Source: Bacillota bacterium (GTDB lineage: Bacteria > Bacillota > UBA4882 > UBA8346). From it: DNA of 64,000 bases. The stretch covers positions 124,001 through 188,000 of the forward strand of contig JAEYGI010000002.1 in the NCBI GenBank assembly GCA_023402395.1, read 5' to 3'. Below are positions 1 through 7,463 of the stretch, piece by piece. The position numbers and the translations under genes are program-made. Below the pieces are notes generated by a model that worked only from the letters and a program-made list of their open reading frames with translations, did no database searches and was not told the origin of the DNA. How positions within the stretch are numbered: position 1 is the first letter of the stretch; each line of letters opens with the position of its first letter.

Positions 1-1063
1 TGTCAAGTTGTGCTTGCTTCTCGTTGTAAACTTTACCCAGAGAATCCCGCCGGGCTTCCAAACCGGCAATTTGCACCAAACACCTTACATATTCTCCGGC
101 CACTTCCGGAGAAGAGATGGCTTCTTCCTCTTCTTCCATCTTGGCTATCAGTTCCGTGCGTTGCGCCAGCAAACTTTTGACCGTGGGATGCTGATCGGTT
201 AAAGTCTCCCGCGCTTGGGCCAATCTCACTTCGATCTCGCTCAAATTCACTTTATATCGCTGGAGCATGGGGTTGACCAAGGAGCGGACCGATTCTTTAA
301 CAGAACTCTCATTTTTCGCAAGTACGGCCTCAGCCTCCCGGAGGCGGTGGCGGGCTTCTTCCAGGCCGATTGTCACCTGCATCTTATTTTTTTCAAGCTC
401 AGTAATGTATTCAATCGCTTCGCTGGCTTGATCCGGTAGTATTAAAATCCCATTTAGTTGTTGATGGGCCAGGATGTTCTGTTCCACCTGTTCCAGACGG
501 GCTTCGCTTTTAGCCAATTGACCCTCGATAAAAAGGCGGTTAGTATTATTGGTCCGATAGATTTCATTTTCAATCACATCTTGGTATTGTTCAAAAATTT
601 GTCGCATCAGTCGATAGGCCAAGGTAGGGTTTTTCGCCAACACGGCGATGGTCACCACGCCGCTTTTATTTTTTTTAACTTCAATGGTTTTTTTAAATTT
701 TTTGATATCTTCCGGTTCATGAGGTTGTCCTTCCGCTTTCAAGACCCGTTTCAAAAACTGTCGGGCCAGAATAATATCGCTGCACAAATCGGCATTGGTG
801 CCCCCCCCGATCCCCCCCGGCAAAAAACCGCCCAAGGCTCCCAACTGAGAACTAAGTGTGGAGAGCATTCCCGACGAGTTGCTTTCATGAATATAAAAGG
901 CGACCTCGCTTTGATATTTTTTGGGGATCAAAAAGTATGTAATCAATCCCATCAGCAACGTCGCAACGATACAAACCTTCACAATCGACCGTAGATGTTT
1001 TTTGACGGCTCGAAATAAATCTGCAAGATTTATCTCATCCTCAATTTCATTCAAGTAAGCCAT
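1..1063 (-). CDS. Wzz/GNVR-type polysaccharide chain-length determinant protein, C-terminus beyond left edge
   Basis: The reading frame is open from an ATG at 1061-1063 to the left edge, so about 354 N-terminal residues are present and the C-terminus is missing. A GGGGTGG ribosome binding site precedes the start. Residues about 27-46 form a membrane segment, followed by a glycine-rich periplasm-type region and then a long charged heptad region (about 190-310) predicted as coiled coil. This is the layout of Wzz/GumC-like co-polymerases that set polysaccharide chain length. The second membrane segment and any fused kinase domain would lie outside the window. It follows the WbaP-like gene on the same strand, separated by a repeat copy at 1156-1278. 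Family call from layout and context; exact subtype unknown. Confidence 0.8.
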   Translation of the reverse strand, partial: MAYLNEIEDEINLADLFRAVKKHLRSIVKVCIVATLLMGLITYFLIPKKYQSEVAFYIHESNSSGMLSTLSSQLGALGGFLPGGIGGGTNADLCSDIILARQFLKRVLKAEGQPHEPEDIKKFKKTIEVKKNKSGVVTIAVLAKNPTLAYRLMRQIFEQYQDVIENEIYRTNNTNRLFIEGQLAKSEARLEQVEQNILAHQQLNGILILPDQASEAIEYITELEKNKMQVTIGLEEARHRLREAEAVLAKNESSVKESVRSLVNPMLQRYKVNLSEIEVRLAQARETLTDQHPTVKSLLAQRTELIAKMEEEEEAISSPEVAGEYVRCLVQIAGLEARRDSLGKVYNEKQAQLD

Positions 1064-1155
1064 TCAACCACCCCGTTTTTGTACCTGAATAATTTTTTCG
1101 AACTGCAAATAAGCGTTTAATACTGAATGAACCAAATTTGTCTCTTTAACTGTTT

Positions 1156-1278
1156 TAAAAACCATGCGATAAAGTCATCCCTAGCAACATTGAAACAATG
1201 TCCAGAGCGGATTCATCGTTGCTTCTGAAGCTTTTGTAAGATCCAGACTTTCGACGAATGTTTATCGCAACGTTTTAA
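1156..1278 (-). repeat. MITE-like repeat, copy 1 (123 bp)
   Basis: Bounded by an 18-bp terminal inverted repeat: TAAAAACCATGCGATAAA at 1156-1173 and TTTATCGCAACGTTTTAA at 1261-1278. The inside is diverged but keeps the family word TTGCTTCTGAAGCTTTTGT. The right end contains the stop codon of the WbaP-like gene. No transposase is present. Confidence 0.75.
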
Positions 1279-2807
1279 TATGCTCCCCGTTTCCCCAAAA
1301 CAACCCCAACTGTCTTCAGCATCAACGTCACATCCAGCCAAAACGACCAATTTCTCACATACCAGCCATCCAATCCCAGCCTACCTTCAAACTCCACGTC
1401 ATTCCTGCCGCTCGTCTGCCAGAGTCCAGTTATTCCCGGCACCGTCTCGGCGATGATATCATAATAAACTCCCATTTTCTCTTTTTCCCGAGGCAGGTAC
1501 GGCCGGGGTCCGACCAGGCTCATCTCGCCTTTCAGGACATTAAAGATCTGAGGGAGCTCGTCCAGGGAAAACTTGCGTAAGAATTTTCCGGCCCGGGTCA
1601 AGCGCGGATCGAATGTTTTCAATTTGGCGAACCGCTCCCATTCGTCCCTTGCATCTGGATTCTCTTCAAAATACTTGTCCAACATCAAATCGCCATTGAC
1701 ATGCATGGTCCGGAACTTATAACAGATAAATTCTTTGCCTTTCTTCCCAATGCGCTTACCGTTAAAAAGCGCCGGCCCTTTCGAGTCGAGCCGGATCCAG
1801 AGCGTAATCAGCGCCATCAGCGGCAAGGACAAAAGGCATAGGATGCTCCCGGCGCTCAGATCAAAAGCCCGTTTCATGATCCGGTTCGACGGATTCATCA
1901 AATTATTCTTGATGGACAGCAAGATCGCCTTCTGGGTCAATAAGGTATCTACTTCCATATTACTCATGGGGATGCCGATCAGATCGGGAACAATCGTCAG
2001 ATTCTTAACATGAGGCTGAATGCTGAAAATGAGGTCCATCAACCGTTCTTTCTTCAGCCCCTGGGCGGCGACGATCACATCATTGATCCGGCTGGCTTTG
2101 ATCAACTCGCCGGCCTCGTCGATATTCCGGAACACCAGGAAACGGTGCTTTTCGCTATATAGATAACGATCGTCGATAACCCCGACAATCTTGTAGCCCA
2201 TGTGCCGCTCCTCGGTGAAGGCGGCAGCGATTAATTCAGCGGTTTTGGTGGAGCCGACGAAGATCACCGGTTTCTCCCAAAGGCCAATCTTTAACAATAA
2301 CTGCTTGGTGAAATAACGAGCGCAAGCCAGGAAGGCAAAGGAAACCAGCCAATTGATCAAGAGAAACCCTCGAGAGAAGGTTTCAACCTGTTTGGAGAGA
2401 TAGATGAAACCGATAATGATCCCGGTGGTGTATGTACTGATCTTGAAAAGCTTCTCCGCGCTCTGCCAAAACGGCATCCGTTTGGTATATAGCTTTTCAT
2501 AGCACAAGAGGGCGATGAAGACCAGAGGGATAGTAAGAAACATTGAGGTTCGATCGAGATTAAACGCCTGCATCCAAACGAAGTAGCGGTCCAAAAAATC
2601 CCTGATGACACCGGAAACCGACAGCGCCAGAATCACCATCAGATAGTCCACGGCGATCAGGATCAAAGGGGCGATCCACTGACCGAGTTTAGCCGTACGG
2701 GCGATTTTGGCGAAAAAAAGGCGGCGTTTGGCAGTGAATTCCGTTCCCGATTCGCTTTGGTTGCTCAAACCGCGTTCTTCGAAGATTCGCTTGGCCTCAA
2801 CCGACAA
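1275..2807 (-). CDS. wbaP: Undecaprenyl-phosphate hexose-1-phosphate transferase, WbaP type (polyprenyl glycosylphosphotransferase)
   Basis: This membrane enzyme would start polysaccharide repeat-unit synthesis by moving a sugar-1-phosphate onto undecaprenyl phosphate. The N-terminal half has four to five membrane segments (about residues 30-165), the middle is a nucleotide-binding-like soluble domain (about 175-300), and the C-terminal 200 residues are the bacterial sugar transferase domain with KRAFDLSAG, YKFRTM, SLDELPQ, SLVGPRP and PGITGLWQ. I choose a TTG start at 2807 because AAGGGAG lies 7 bases upstream; an in-frame ATG at 2825 adds six residues but has no clear ribosome site. The length of 510 residues fits WbaP-type enzymes. 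The sugar (galactose or another) cannot be told from sequence. The stop lies inside a repeat end. Confidence 0.88.
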   Translation of the reverse strand: MSVEAKRIFEERGLSNQSESGTEFTAKRRLFFAKIARTAKLGQWIAPLILIAVDYLMVILALSVSGVIRDFLDRYFVWMQAFNLDRTSMFLTIPLVFIALLCYEKLYTKRMPFWQSAEKLFKISTYTTGIIIGFIYLSKQVETFSRGFLLINWLVSFAFLACARYFTKQLLLKIGLWEKPVIFVGSTKTAELIAAAFTEERHMGYKIVGVIDDRYLYSEKHRFLVFRNIDEAGELIKASRINDVIVAAQGLKKERLMDLIFSIQPHVKNLTIVPDLIGIPMSNMEVDTLLTQKAILLSIKNNLMNPSNRIMKRAFDLSAGSILCLLSLPLMALITLWIRLDSKGPALFNGKRIGKKGKEFICYKFRTMHVNGDLMLDKYFEENPDARDEWERFAKLKTFDPRLTRAGKFLRKFSLDELPQIFNVLKGEMSLVGPRPYLPREKEKMGVYYDIIAETVPGITGLWQTSGRNDVEFEGRLGLDGWYVRNWSFWLDVTLMLKTVGVVLGKRGAY

Positions 2808-3420
2808 CGTAAAAACTCCCTTCATTCACGTGATATCATGCTACATGCGCCGGATTAATCTGAACAAGAAAATTAACATTACCTCTCTATTCTATTATAA
2901 TATCGTACAAATACGAAATCTTTGGATAGAAAACCTGCTCCGGTAATAATTTTTAACATTTTATTTTTAACATTTCAAATAAAACCTCTTGAATGGCTAA
3001 TTTGGAAAAGGTGGCTATTCCGATAAATGAGACGAATCGGAAAAGCGAAAAGTTCACGCCAAATCATTTCATTCTGGCAATCCTTGATAATTGCTTCCAA
3101 ATCCAAATATCCCAATCCACTGGTTTATTATAAATATTTTCCAAAAAGGAATCAATGCTTTTCCTGGATTTTTTCTAAACAATAAATTAATATTAATCGA
3201 TATATTGAACTATCCAATCTGGTCGCATGAAGACACTCAATATTATATCATACATAATACAATAGATTCAGTACCGGGACCATTTTTGAATGGTGCAATT
3301 ATAAATATATAATTGCAATATATTCTGGATGTCTTCATCCGCCGGCGGTTATTAATCTTTTATTTCCAGAAGCCCCTCCGGCTCCCTCAGCCCCTCAGCC
3401 ACCCGCGGCGGTTGCCGGGA

Positions 3421-3673
3421 ATGCCCGGGGACTTATTCCCACTCTTTATTCAGTAGTTAAATGTGGATATTCAGTTGCTGAATCATTTCATGGAGTCAAA
3501 GAACGTGGATATTCTGTTAATAAATCAACCAGGGGAGTTGTTCCCAACCCACATTCAGTTACTAAATGTGGATATTTTATAACTGAATGTGGATATTTTG
3601 TGAATAAATGACCAGTGGGAACAATTCCCCATCCACAATCAGTAGCTGAATGTGGATATTTAAGTTGCCGAAT
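3421..3673. repeat. 21-bp-period palindromic array 1 (about 12 units)
   Basis: Twelve consecutive 21-bp units each consist of a 6-bp spacer and a 15-bp core that is a perfect or imperfect palindrome. The word GTGGATATT begins at 3463, 3505, 3568, 3589 and 3652, so all distances are multiples of 21. Three core types recur in the order A-B-C: A GGGGAGTTGTTCCCA (3532), B ATTCAGTTACTAAAT (3553), C ATTCAGTTGCTGAAT (3469, perfect). Spacers GTGGAT and ATCCAC are reverse complements, which makes larger nested palindromes. The last C unit carries one extra base. Confidence 0.85.
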
Positions 3674-3766
3674 CATTTCACTGAATAAAAAATAACGCTA
3701 TTCCGGTCAAATAAGACCAGGCATTAACTCTCGCGAGCGAAACCGGAAACCGAAAACATGATAAGT

Positions 3767-3800
3767 AAAAGCCGCCACACCGGATCCCGGATGCGGCGGC
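3767..3800 (-). terminator. Rho-independent terminator of the rml operon
   Basis: GCCGCC and GGCGGC arms enclose an inner CCGG-ATC-CCGG stem at 3771-3800. Read on the minus strand the hairpin is followed by TTTTACTT. It lies downstream of rmlC. Confidence 0.7.
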
Positions 3801-3835
3801 TTAACATTGCCGAACTTCTTATCATCCATTAGCCC

Positions 3836-3967
3836 TTAGAAGCCATGTGATAAAGTCCTTGAACGACAATTTCTGATCAAAAGGTCTAACAATTGACTTT
3901 ATCACTTGCTTTTCTGAGCTTTTATGATAAACCCGGCCTTTGGCCGGGTTTATCATAATGCTTTTAG
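3836..3967 (-). repeat. MITE-like repeat, copy 2 (132 bp)
   Basis: Ends are TAGAAGCCATGTGATAAA at 3837-3854 and TTTATCATAATGCTTTTA at 3949-3966, an imperfect terminal inverted repeat. Internal hairpins are GATAAAGTC/GACTTTATC and CCCGGCC-TTT-GGCCGGG. The right end encodes the last codons and the TGA stop of rmlC. Confidence 0.85.
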
Positions 3968-4513
3968 TACAACCTCGCTAAACTTGCCCAAGTTTAAATC
4001 CTTGGCGGAAAGCGACGGTACCATTCCCGCTGCGAGCGGCCACTCAATCCCGATCTCCGGATCGTTCCAGAGGATGCCGCCCTCGTCCTCGGGGTGATAA
4101 AAATCCGTGCATTTGTAAGCGAAGATCGCCTCACCGGACAAAACCAGAAAGCCGTGGGCAAACCCTTCGGGGACGTAAAACTGCTTCTTATTTTCCCCTG
4201 ACAGGATAACCCCCTGCCATTGCCCGAAGGTCACCGAGCCCTTCCGGAGGTCCACCGCGACATCAAACACCTCCCCGGAAAGAACCCTCACCAGCTTTCC
4301 CTGGGGGTGCTTCTTTTGGAAATGCAATCCCCGCAAGACCCCTCGGCGCGATTTGGACTGATTATCCTGGACAAAAGCCGTCGCCAGTCCGGCCGCCTCG
4401 AACTCTTGAAGATTATAGGTCTCCATAAAATAGCCCCGGTCGTCCCCGAAGACCTGAGGTTCGATGATATATAAACCTTCAATGGGGCATGGGGTGAAGG
4501 TGAATTTATTCAT
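3953..4513 (-). CDS. rmlC: dTDP-4-dehydrorhamnose 3,5-epimerase
   Basis: Third enzyme of dTDP-L-rhamnose synthesis, epimerising C3 and C5 of dTDP-4-keto-6-deoxyglucose. The 186-residue length is normal. It has the cupin core, the family motif LRGLHFQ with the catalytic His64, FAHGF with His120, and the YKCTDFYHPEDE segment carrying the active-site tyrosine. An AAAGGAG site lies upstream of the ATG. It is the last rml gene on this strand, after the four-helix protein gene. The C-terminal LKAL and stop are encoded by the terminal repeat of the adjoining MITE-like element, so the natural C-terminus may have been replaced. Confidence 0.95.
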   Translation of the reverse strand: MNKFTFTPCPIEGLYIIEPQVFGDDRGYFMETYNLQEFEAAGLATAFVQDNQSKSRRGVLRGLHFQKKHPQGKLVRVLSGEVFDVAVDLRKGSVTFGQWQGVILSGENKKQFYVPEGFAHGFLVLSGEAIFAYKCTDFYHPEDEGGILWNDPEIGIEWPLAAGMVPSLSAKDLNLGKFSEVVLKAL

Positions 4514-4540
4514 TTGATATAGGGCTCCTTTTGAATGGAA

Positions 4541-4680
4541 TTAGTTGTCAGTTCCTAGTTCCTGGTTGCTAGTTTTTGGGCTGCTTATGATTACTAATGG
4601 CTAAAAAACACCAGGAACGGAAACCATGAACTAGCAATCTCAGGAACTAGAAACCAGGAACTAGAAACCAAAAACCAGCC
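4541..4680. repeat. Heptanucleotide repeats in inverted arms, rmlC upstream spacer
   Basis: The left part (4550-4580) repeats GTTCCTA/GTTCCTG with a 7-bp period and the right part (4600-4678) repeats AGGAACT/AGAAACC in the complementary sense. The two arms could pair into a long imperfect hairpin. Confidence 0.75.
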
Positions 4681-4686
4681 CCTAAC

Positions 4687-5049
4687 TCATTTCTCCTCCG
4701 AAGAGATATGCCTAATCAGCGAATTTAACATCTTTCCGATGCTATTGCATTTATCGGCCAAGTGCAGCCACTCGTCATTGTCAACCAAGCCAATATCCCG
4801 GGCCAAAGTAATAATGTATTGAGTCTCATGTAAAGAGCCTCTGGCAATATACAAGAAATGAGCAAAATCCTTATGAGTGTTTCTTCCGGAACCTTCGCAG
4901 ATATTCAATGGAATTGATAAAGCCGCCCGGCACAATTGGTCGGTTAAGCGATACTTTTCGTCACTTGGAAATCGCTTGGTTATCTTGTAAATGTCTAAGA
5001 CCAATTCATGCGCCAACTTCCAAACGGCTAAATCCTCATAATTGCTCAT
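4687..5049 (-). CDS. Four-helix bundle protein of the 23S rRNA intervening-sequence (S23) family
   Basis: A 120-residue all-helical protein beginning MSNYEDLAVWKLAHEL, with the family signatures LAVWKLA near the start, FPSDEKYRLTDQLCRAALSI, NICEGSGR and the closing HISSEEK tail. The family is named for proteins encoded in 23S rRNA intervening sequences; a relative, Avd, works in diversity-generating retroelements. No rRNA or reverse transcriptase is nearby, so neither role is supported here. An ATG ten codons upstream lacks a better ribosome site. It sits between rmlB and rmlC with heptanucleotide-repeat spacers on both sides, which suggests a later insertion into the operon. Molecular function unknown. 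Confidence 0.85.
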   Translation of the reverse strand: MSNYEDLAVWKLAHELVLDIYKITKRFPSDEKYRLTDQLCRAALSIPLNICEGSGRNTHKDFAHFLYIARGSLHETQYIITLARDIGLVDNDEWLHLADKCNSIGKMLNSLIRHISSEEK

Positions 5050-5067
5050 TACATTCTCTTTTCGATT

Positions 5068-5142
5068 ATTAGTTGTCAATTGCCAGTTCTGTTATTAAGA
5101 ACCGGCACCCAAACCTAGGAACCAGGAACCAGGAACTAAAAA
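5068..5142. repeat. Heptanucleotide repeats in inverted arms, rmlB downstream spacer
   Basis: AGGAACC units with a 7-bp period (5115-5140) face a degenerate AGTTGTC/AGTTCTG arm (5070-5090). Same family as at 4541 and 6240. Confidence 0.65.
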
Positions 5143-6204
5143 CTACCGTCCCTCATACATCCTTCTATAATACTCTCGGTAGTCTCCCGAGGTCACATTG
5201 TCCATCCACGTTTTATTCGCAAGATACCATTCAATGGTCTTAACAATCCCTTCCTCGAAAGCAGTCTCCGGATACCAGCCAAGTTCCTCCTTGATCTTGG
5301 CCGGGTCAATCCCATAGCGGCGGTCATGGCCTTTCCGGTCTTCAACATACTTAATCAGCCGCTCGTCAATCTCCGGGTCGACGTTTTCATGCAAGTATTG
5401 AAGGATCGTTTTCACGATAACGATATTGGTCCGTTCATTATGGCCGCCGATATTATAAACCTCGCCGACCCGGCCGTTATGCAACACCATGTCAATGGCC
5501 TGGCAGTGATCCTCGACATAAAGCCAATCCCGGATATTCAACCCGTCGCCGTAAACTGGCAGGGGCTTCTGGTTCAGCGCATTATTGATCATTAACGGGA
5601 TCAGCTTCTCCGGAAACTGATATGGCCCGTAGTTATTGCTGCAACGCGTGATATTCACCGGTAAACCGAACGTATCGTAATAGGCCTTGACCAGCAAATC
5701 GACCCCGGCCTTGCTGGCCGAATACGGACTGTGCGGATCGAGCGGCGTGGTCTCGGTGAAGTATCCGGTCTCGCCTAAGGATCCATAAACCTCATCGGTG
5801 GAGACCTGCAGAAACTTTTTCGCGGATCCCGGTTCTCCGCCGCCGTCCGTCAGCCAATACTTTTTGGCGACATTCAAAAGATTGGACGTCCCGAGGACAT
5901 TGGTCCGGACAAAAAGTTCCGGATCAGTGATGCTCCGGTCCACATGGCTTTCAGCGGCGAAATTGACCACATAATCGACAGAATGGGTCTCAAAGATCCG
6001 CTCTACCAGTTCCCGGTCGCCGATATCCCCTTGAATGAAAACATAATTCGGATGATTCTCAGCCTCCCGGAGATTCTCCAGATTCCCCGCATAAGTCAGT
6101 TTATCCAAATTGATCAGCCGCTCCGACGGATACCGCCGCAACATATGGAGAACAAAATTGCTCCCGATAAACCCGGCCCCGCCGGTCACCAGAAAAGTTC
6201 GCAT
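5143..6204 (-). CDS. rmlB: dTDP-glucose 4,6-dehydratase
   Basis: Second step of dTDP-L-rhamnose synthesis, an NAD-dependent extended short-chain dehydrogenase of 353 residues. The NAD motif is TGGAGFIGS (7-15). The active site shows STDEVYG with Thr136, Asp137 and Glu138, and YSASK with Tyr161 and Lys165; the substrate-binding RCSNNYGPYQFPEKLIP segment follows. AAAGGAG lies 7 bases before the ATG. It is preceded by rmlA and followed by the four-helix protein gene in the same direction. Confidence 0.96.
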   Translation of the reverse strand: MRTFLVTGGAGFIGSNFVLHMLRRYPSERLINLDKLTYAGNLENLREAENHPNYVFIQGDIGDRELVERIFETHSVDYVVNFAAESHVDRSITDPELFVRTNVLGTSNLLNVAKKYWLTDGGGEPGSAKKFLQVSTDEVYGSLGETGYFTETTPLDPHSPYSASKAGVDLLVKAYYDTFGLPVNITRCSNNYGPYQFPEKLIPLMINNALNQKPLPVYGDGLNIRDWLYVEDHCQAIDMVLHNGRVGEVYNIGGHNERTNIVIVKTILQYLHENVDPEIDERLIKYVEDRKGHDRRYGIDPAKIKEELGWYPETAFEEGIVKTIEWYLANKTWMDNVTSGDYREYYRRMYEGR

Positions 6205-6239
6205 CGTGCAACTCCTTTGTTGTGTAATGATTGTCGTTC

Positions 6240-6418
6240 TGTGGTTCCTAGTTGCTAGTTCCTGGTTGTTGGTTCTTGCGGCTTAAAATTTAGGTTTGAA
6301 ATCAAGAACTCTGAACTACTTTACAGAACCCACATCAAGAACTACGAACCAAGAACTTATTATCAATGGCATCAAAAACCAAAAACTAGAAACCAGGAAC
6401 TAAGAACTAGAAACCAAA
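6240..6418. repeat. Heptanucleotide repeats in inverted arms, rmlB-rmlA spacer
   Basis: The left arm (6242-6282) repeats GGTTCCT/AGTTGCT and the right arm (6360-6417) repeats AAAAACC/AGGAACT, both with a 7-bp period and opposite sense. The spacer holds nothing else recognisable except the rmlB ribosome site at its left edge. Confidence 0.75.
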
Positions 6419-7288
6419 CTAACGTTCCTCTGCCAACGACATCAGATACGCCCCATATTCCGTCTTTAACAACGGTTCGGCCAGCTTGATTAGTTGCGCG
6501 CTATCAATAAACCCTTTCCGGTAGGCGATCTCCTCGATGCATGAAATATAAAGCCCTTGCCGTTTTTGGACGGCCGAGACGAAATTGCCCGCTTCCAGCA
6601 GGCCGTCATGGGTTCCCGTATCCAACCAGGCCATCCCGCGTCCGAATAACTCCACTCGTAATCGACCCCGCCGTAAGTACTCTTGATTCACTGATGTAAT
6701 CTCAATTTCACCGCGGCCGGAAGGTTTAACGTTTTTAGCGATCTCCACCACGTCCCTATCGTAAAAATAGAGTCCGGGAATGGCATAATGCGATTTCGGA
6801 ACCGCCGGTTTCTCCTCCAACGAAAGGACCTTCCCGTTTCGGTCAAACTCGATCACTCCGTAAGCGGTCAGGTTTTTGACATAATAGCCGAAGATAACCG
6901 CGCCCGTTTCAAAGCAAGCCGCTTGTTGGAGGATCCCGGCGAATCCCTGCCCATAGAAAATATTATCGCCTAAAATCAACGCGACTCGGTCTGCTCCGAT
7001 GAATTTTTCTCCCACCAAAAAAGCGTCGGCCAGTCCGCGCGGCACTTCCTGAATCGCATAGGAAAAACTCATCCCAAGTTGGCTACCGTCTTCCAAGAGT
7101 TCTTCAAAAGAACGGAGATCGCGGGGAGTAGATATGACCAAAACGTCCCGAATCCCCGCCAGCATCAAGGTAGATAACGGATAATAAATCATCGGCTTGT
7201 CATAGATGGTCAACAGTTGCTTGGATACCGACTTCGTCGCCGGATACAGCCTGGTTCCCCCGCCGCCGGCCAGAATGATTCCTTTCAT
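6419..7288 (-). CDS. rmlA: Glucose-1-phosphate thymidylyltransferase
   Basis: First enzyme of the dTDP-L-rhamnose pathway, joining dTTP and glucose-1-phosphate. The start is the ATG at 7288, where MKGIILAGGGGTRLYP begins and an AAGGGG site lies just upstream; a longer open frame reaches 7417 but that extension merely translates the heptanucleotide repeats. At 289 residues the size is normal. The nucleotidyltransferase signature GGGTRLYP with KQLL, the metal aspartate in LGDNIFYG, EEKP in VLSLEEKP and WLDTGTHD are all present. Confidence 0.96.
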   Translation of the reverse strand: MKGIILAGGGGTRLYPATKSVSKQLLTIYDKPMIYYPLSTLMLAGIRDVLVISTPRDLRSFEELLEDGSQLGMSFSYAIQEVPRGLADAFLVGEKFIGADRVALILGDNIFYGQGFAGILQQAACFETGAVIFGYYVKNLTAYGVIEFDRNGKVLSLEEKPAVPKSHYAIPGLYFYDRDVVEIAKNVKPSGRGEIEITSVNQEYLRRGRLRVELFGRGMAWLDTGTHDGLLEAGNFVSAVQKRQGLYISCIEEIAYRKGFIDSAQLIKLAEPLLKTEYGAYLMSLAEER

Positions 7289-7308
7289 GAATCGAACCCC
7301 TTCCTGGG

Positions 7309-7460
7309 TGCTTAGTTTCTGGTTCCTGGTTCCTGGTTCCTGGTTCCTGGTTCCTGGTGGTGCCGTGTTTATAAGTTTTAAACTTTGGGTGTTAGGTGTG
7401 GGTTTTTGACTATCCACCCACCCCTAAACTAGGAACCAGGAACTAGTAACCAAGAACAAA
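7309..7460. repeat. Heptanucleotide repeats in inverted arms, rmlA-rmlD spacer
   Basis: Five near-perfect TTCCTGG units run from about 7318 to 7353; complementary AGGAACC/AGTAACC units run from 7425 to 7458. The rmlA leader starts inside the left arm. Confidence 0.8.
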
Positions 7461-7463
7461 TCA

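Larger units (their letters stand above)
2808..3952. other. Long intergenic region with AT-rich stretch, 21-bp array, terminator and MITE-like copy
   Basis: About 2830-3350 is much richer in AT than its surroundings and holds a TATAAT-like hexamer for the minus strand at 2894-2899 ahead of the WbaP-like gene. An open frame at 3091-3312 on the plus strand (73 codons, TTG start) has no ribosome binding site and resembles nothing I recognise; it may be a gene relic. The rest is the array at 3421-3673, a terminator at 3767-3800 and a repeat copy from 3836. Confidence 0.6.

Noticed and set aside
3421..3673. CRISPR array or replication origin
   Set aside because: Units are only 21 bp with palindromic cores and no unique spacers, so not CRISPR. 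The TGTGGATAT words resemble DnaA boxes but differ from TGTGGATAA in every copy, and no dnaA, dnaN or other origin gene is near.
6419..7417. Longer RmlA with a 43-residue N-terminal extension
   Set aside because: The extension translates heptanucleotide repeats (PGTRNQE-type repeats), and the ribosome site and family N-terminus support the start at 7288.
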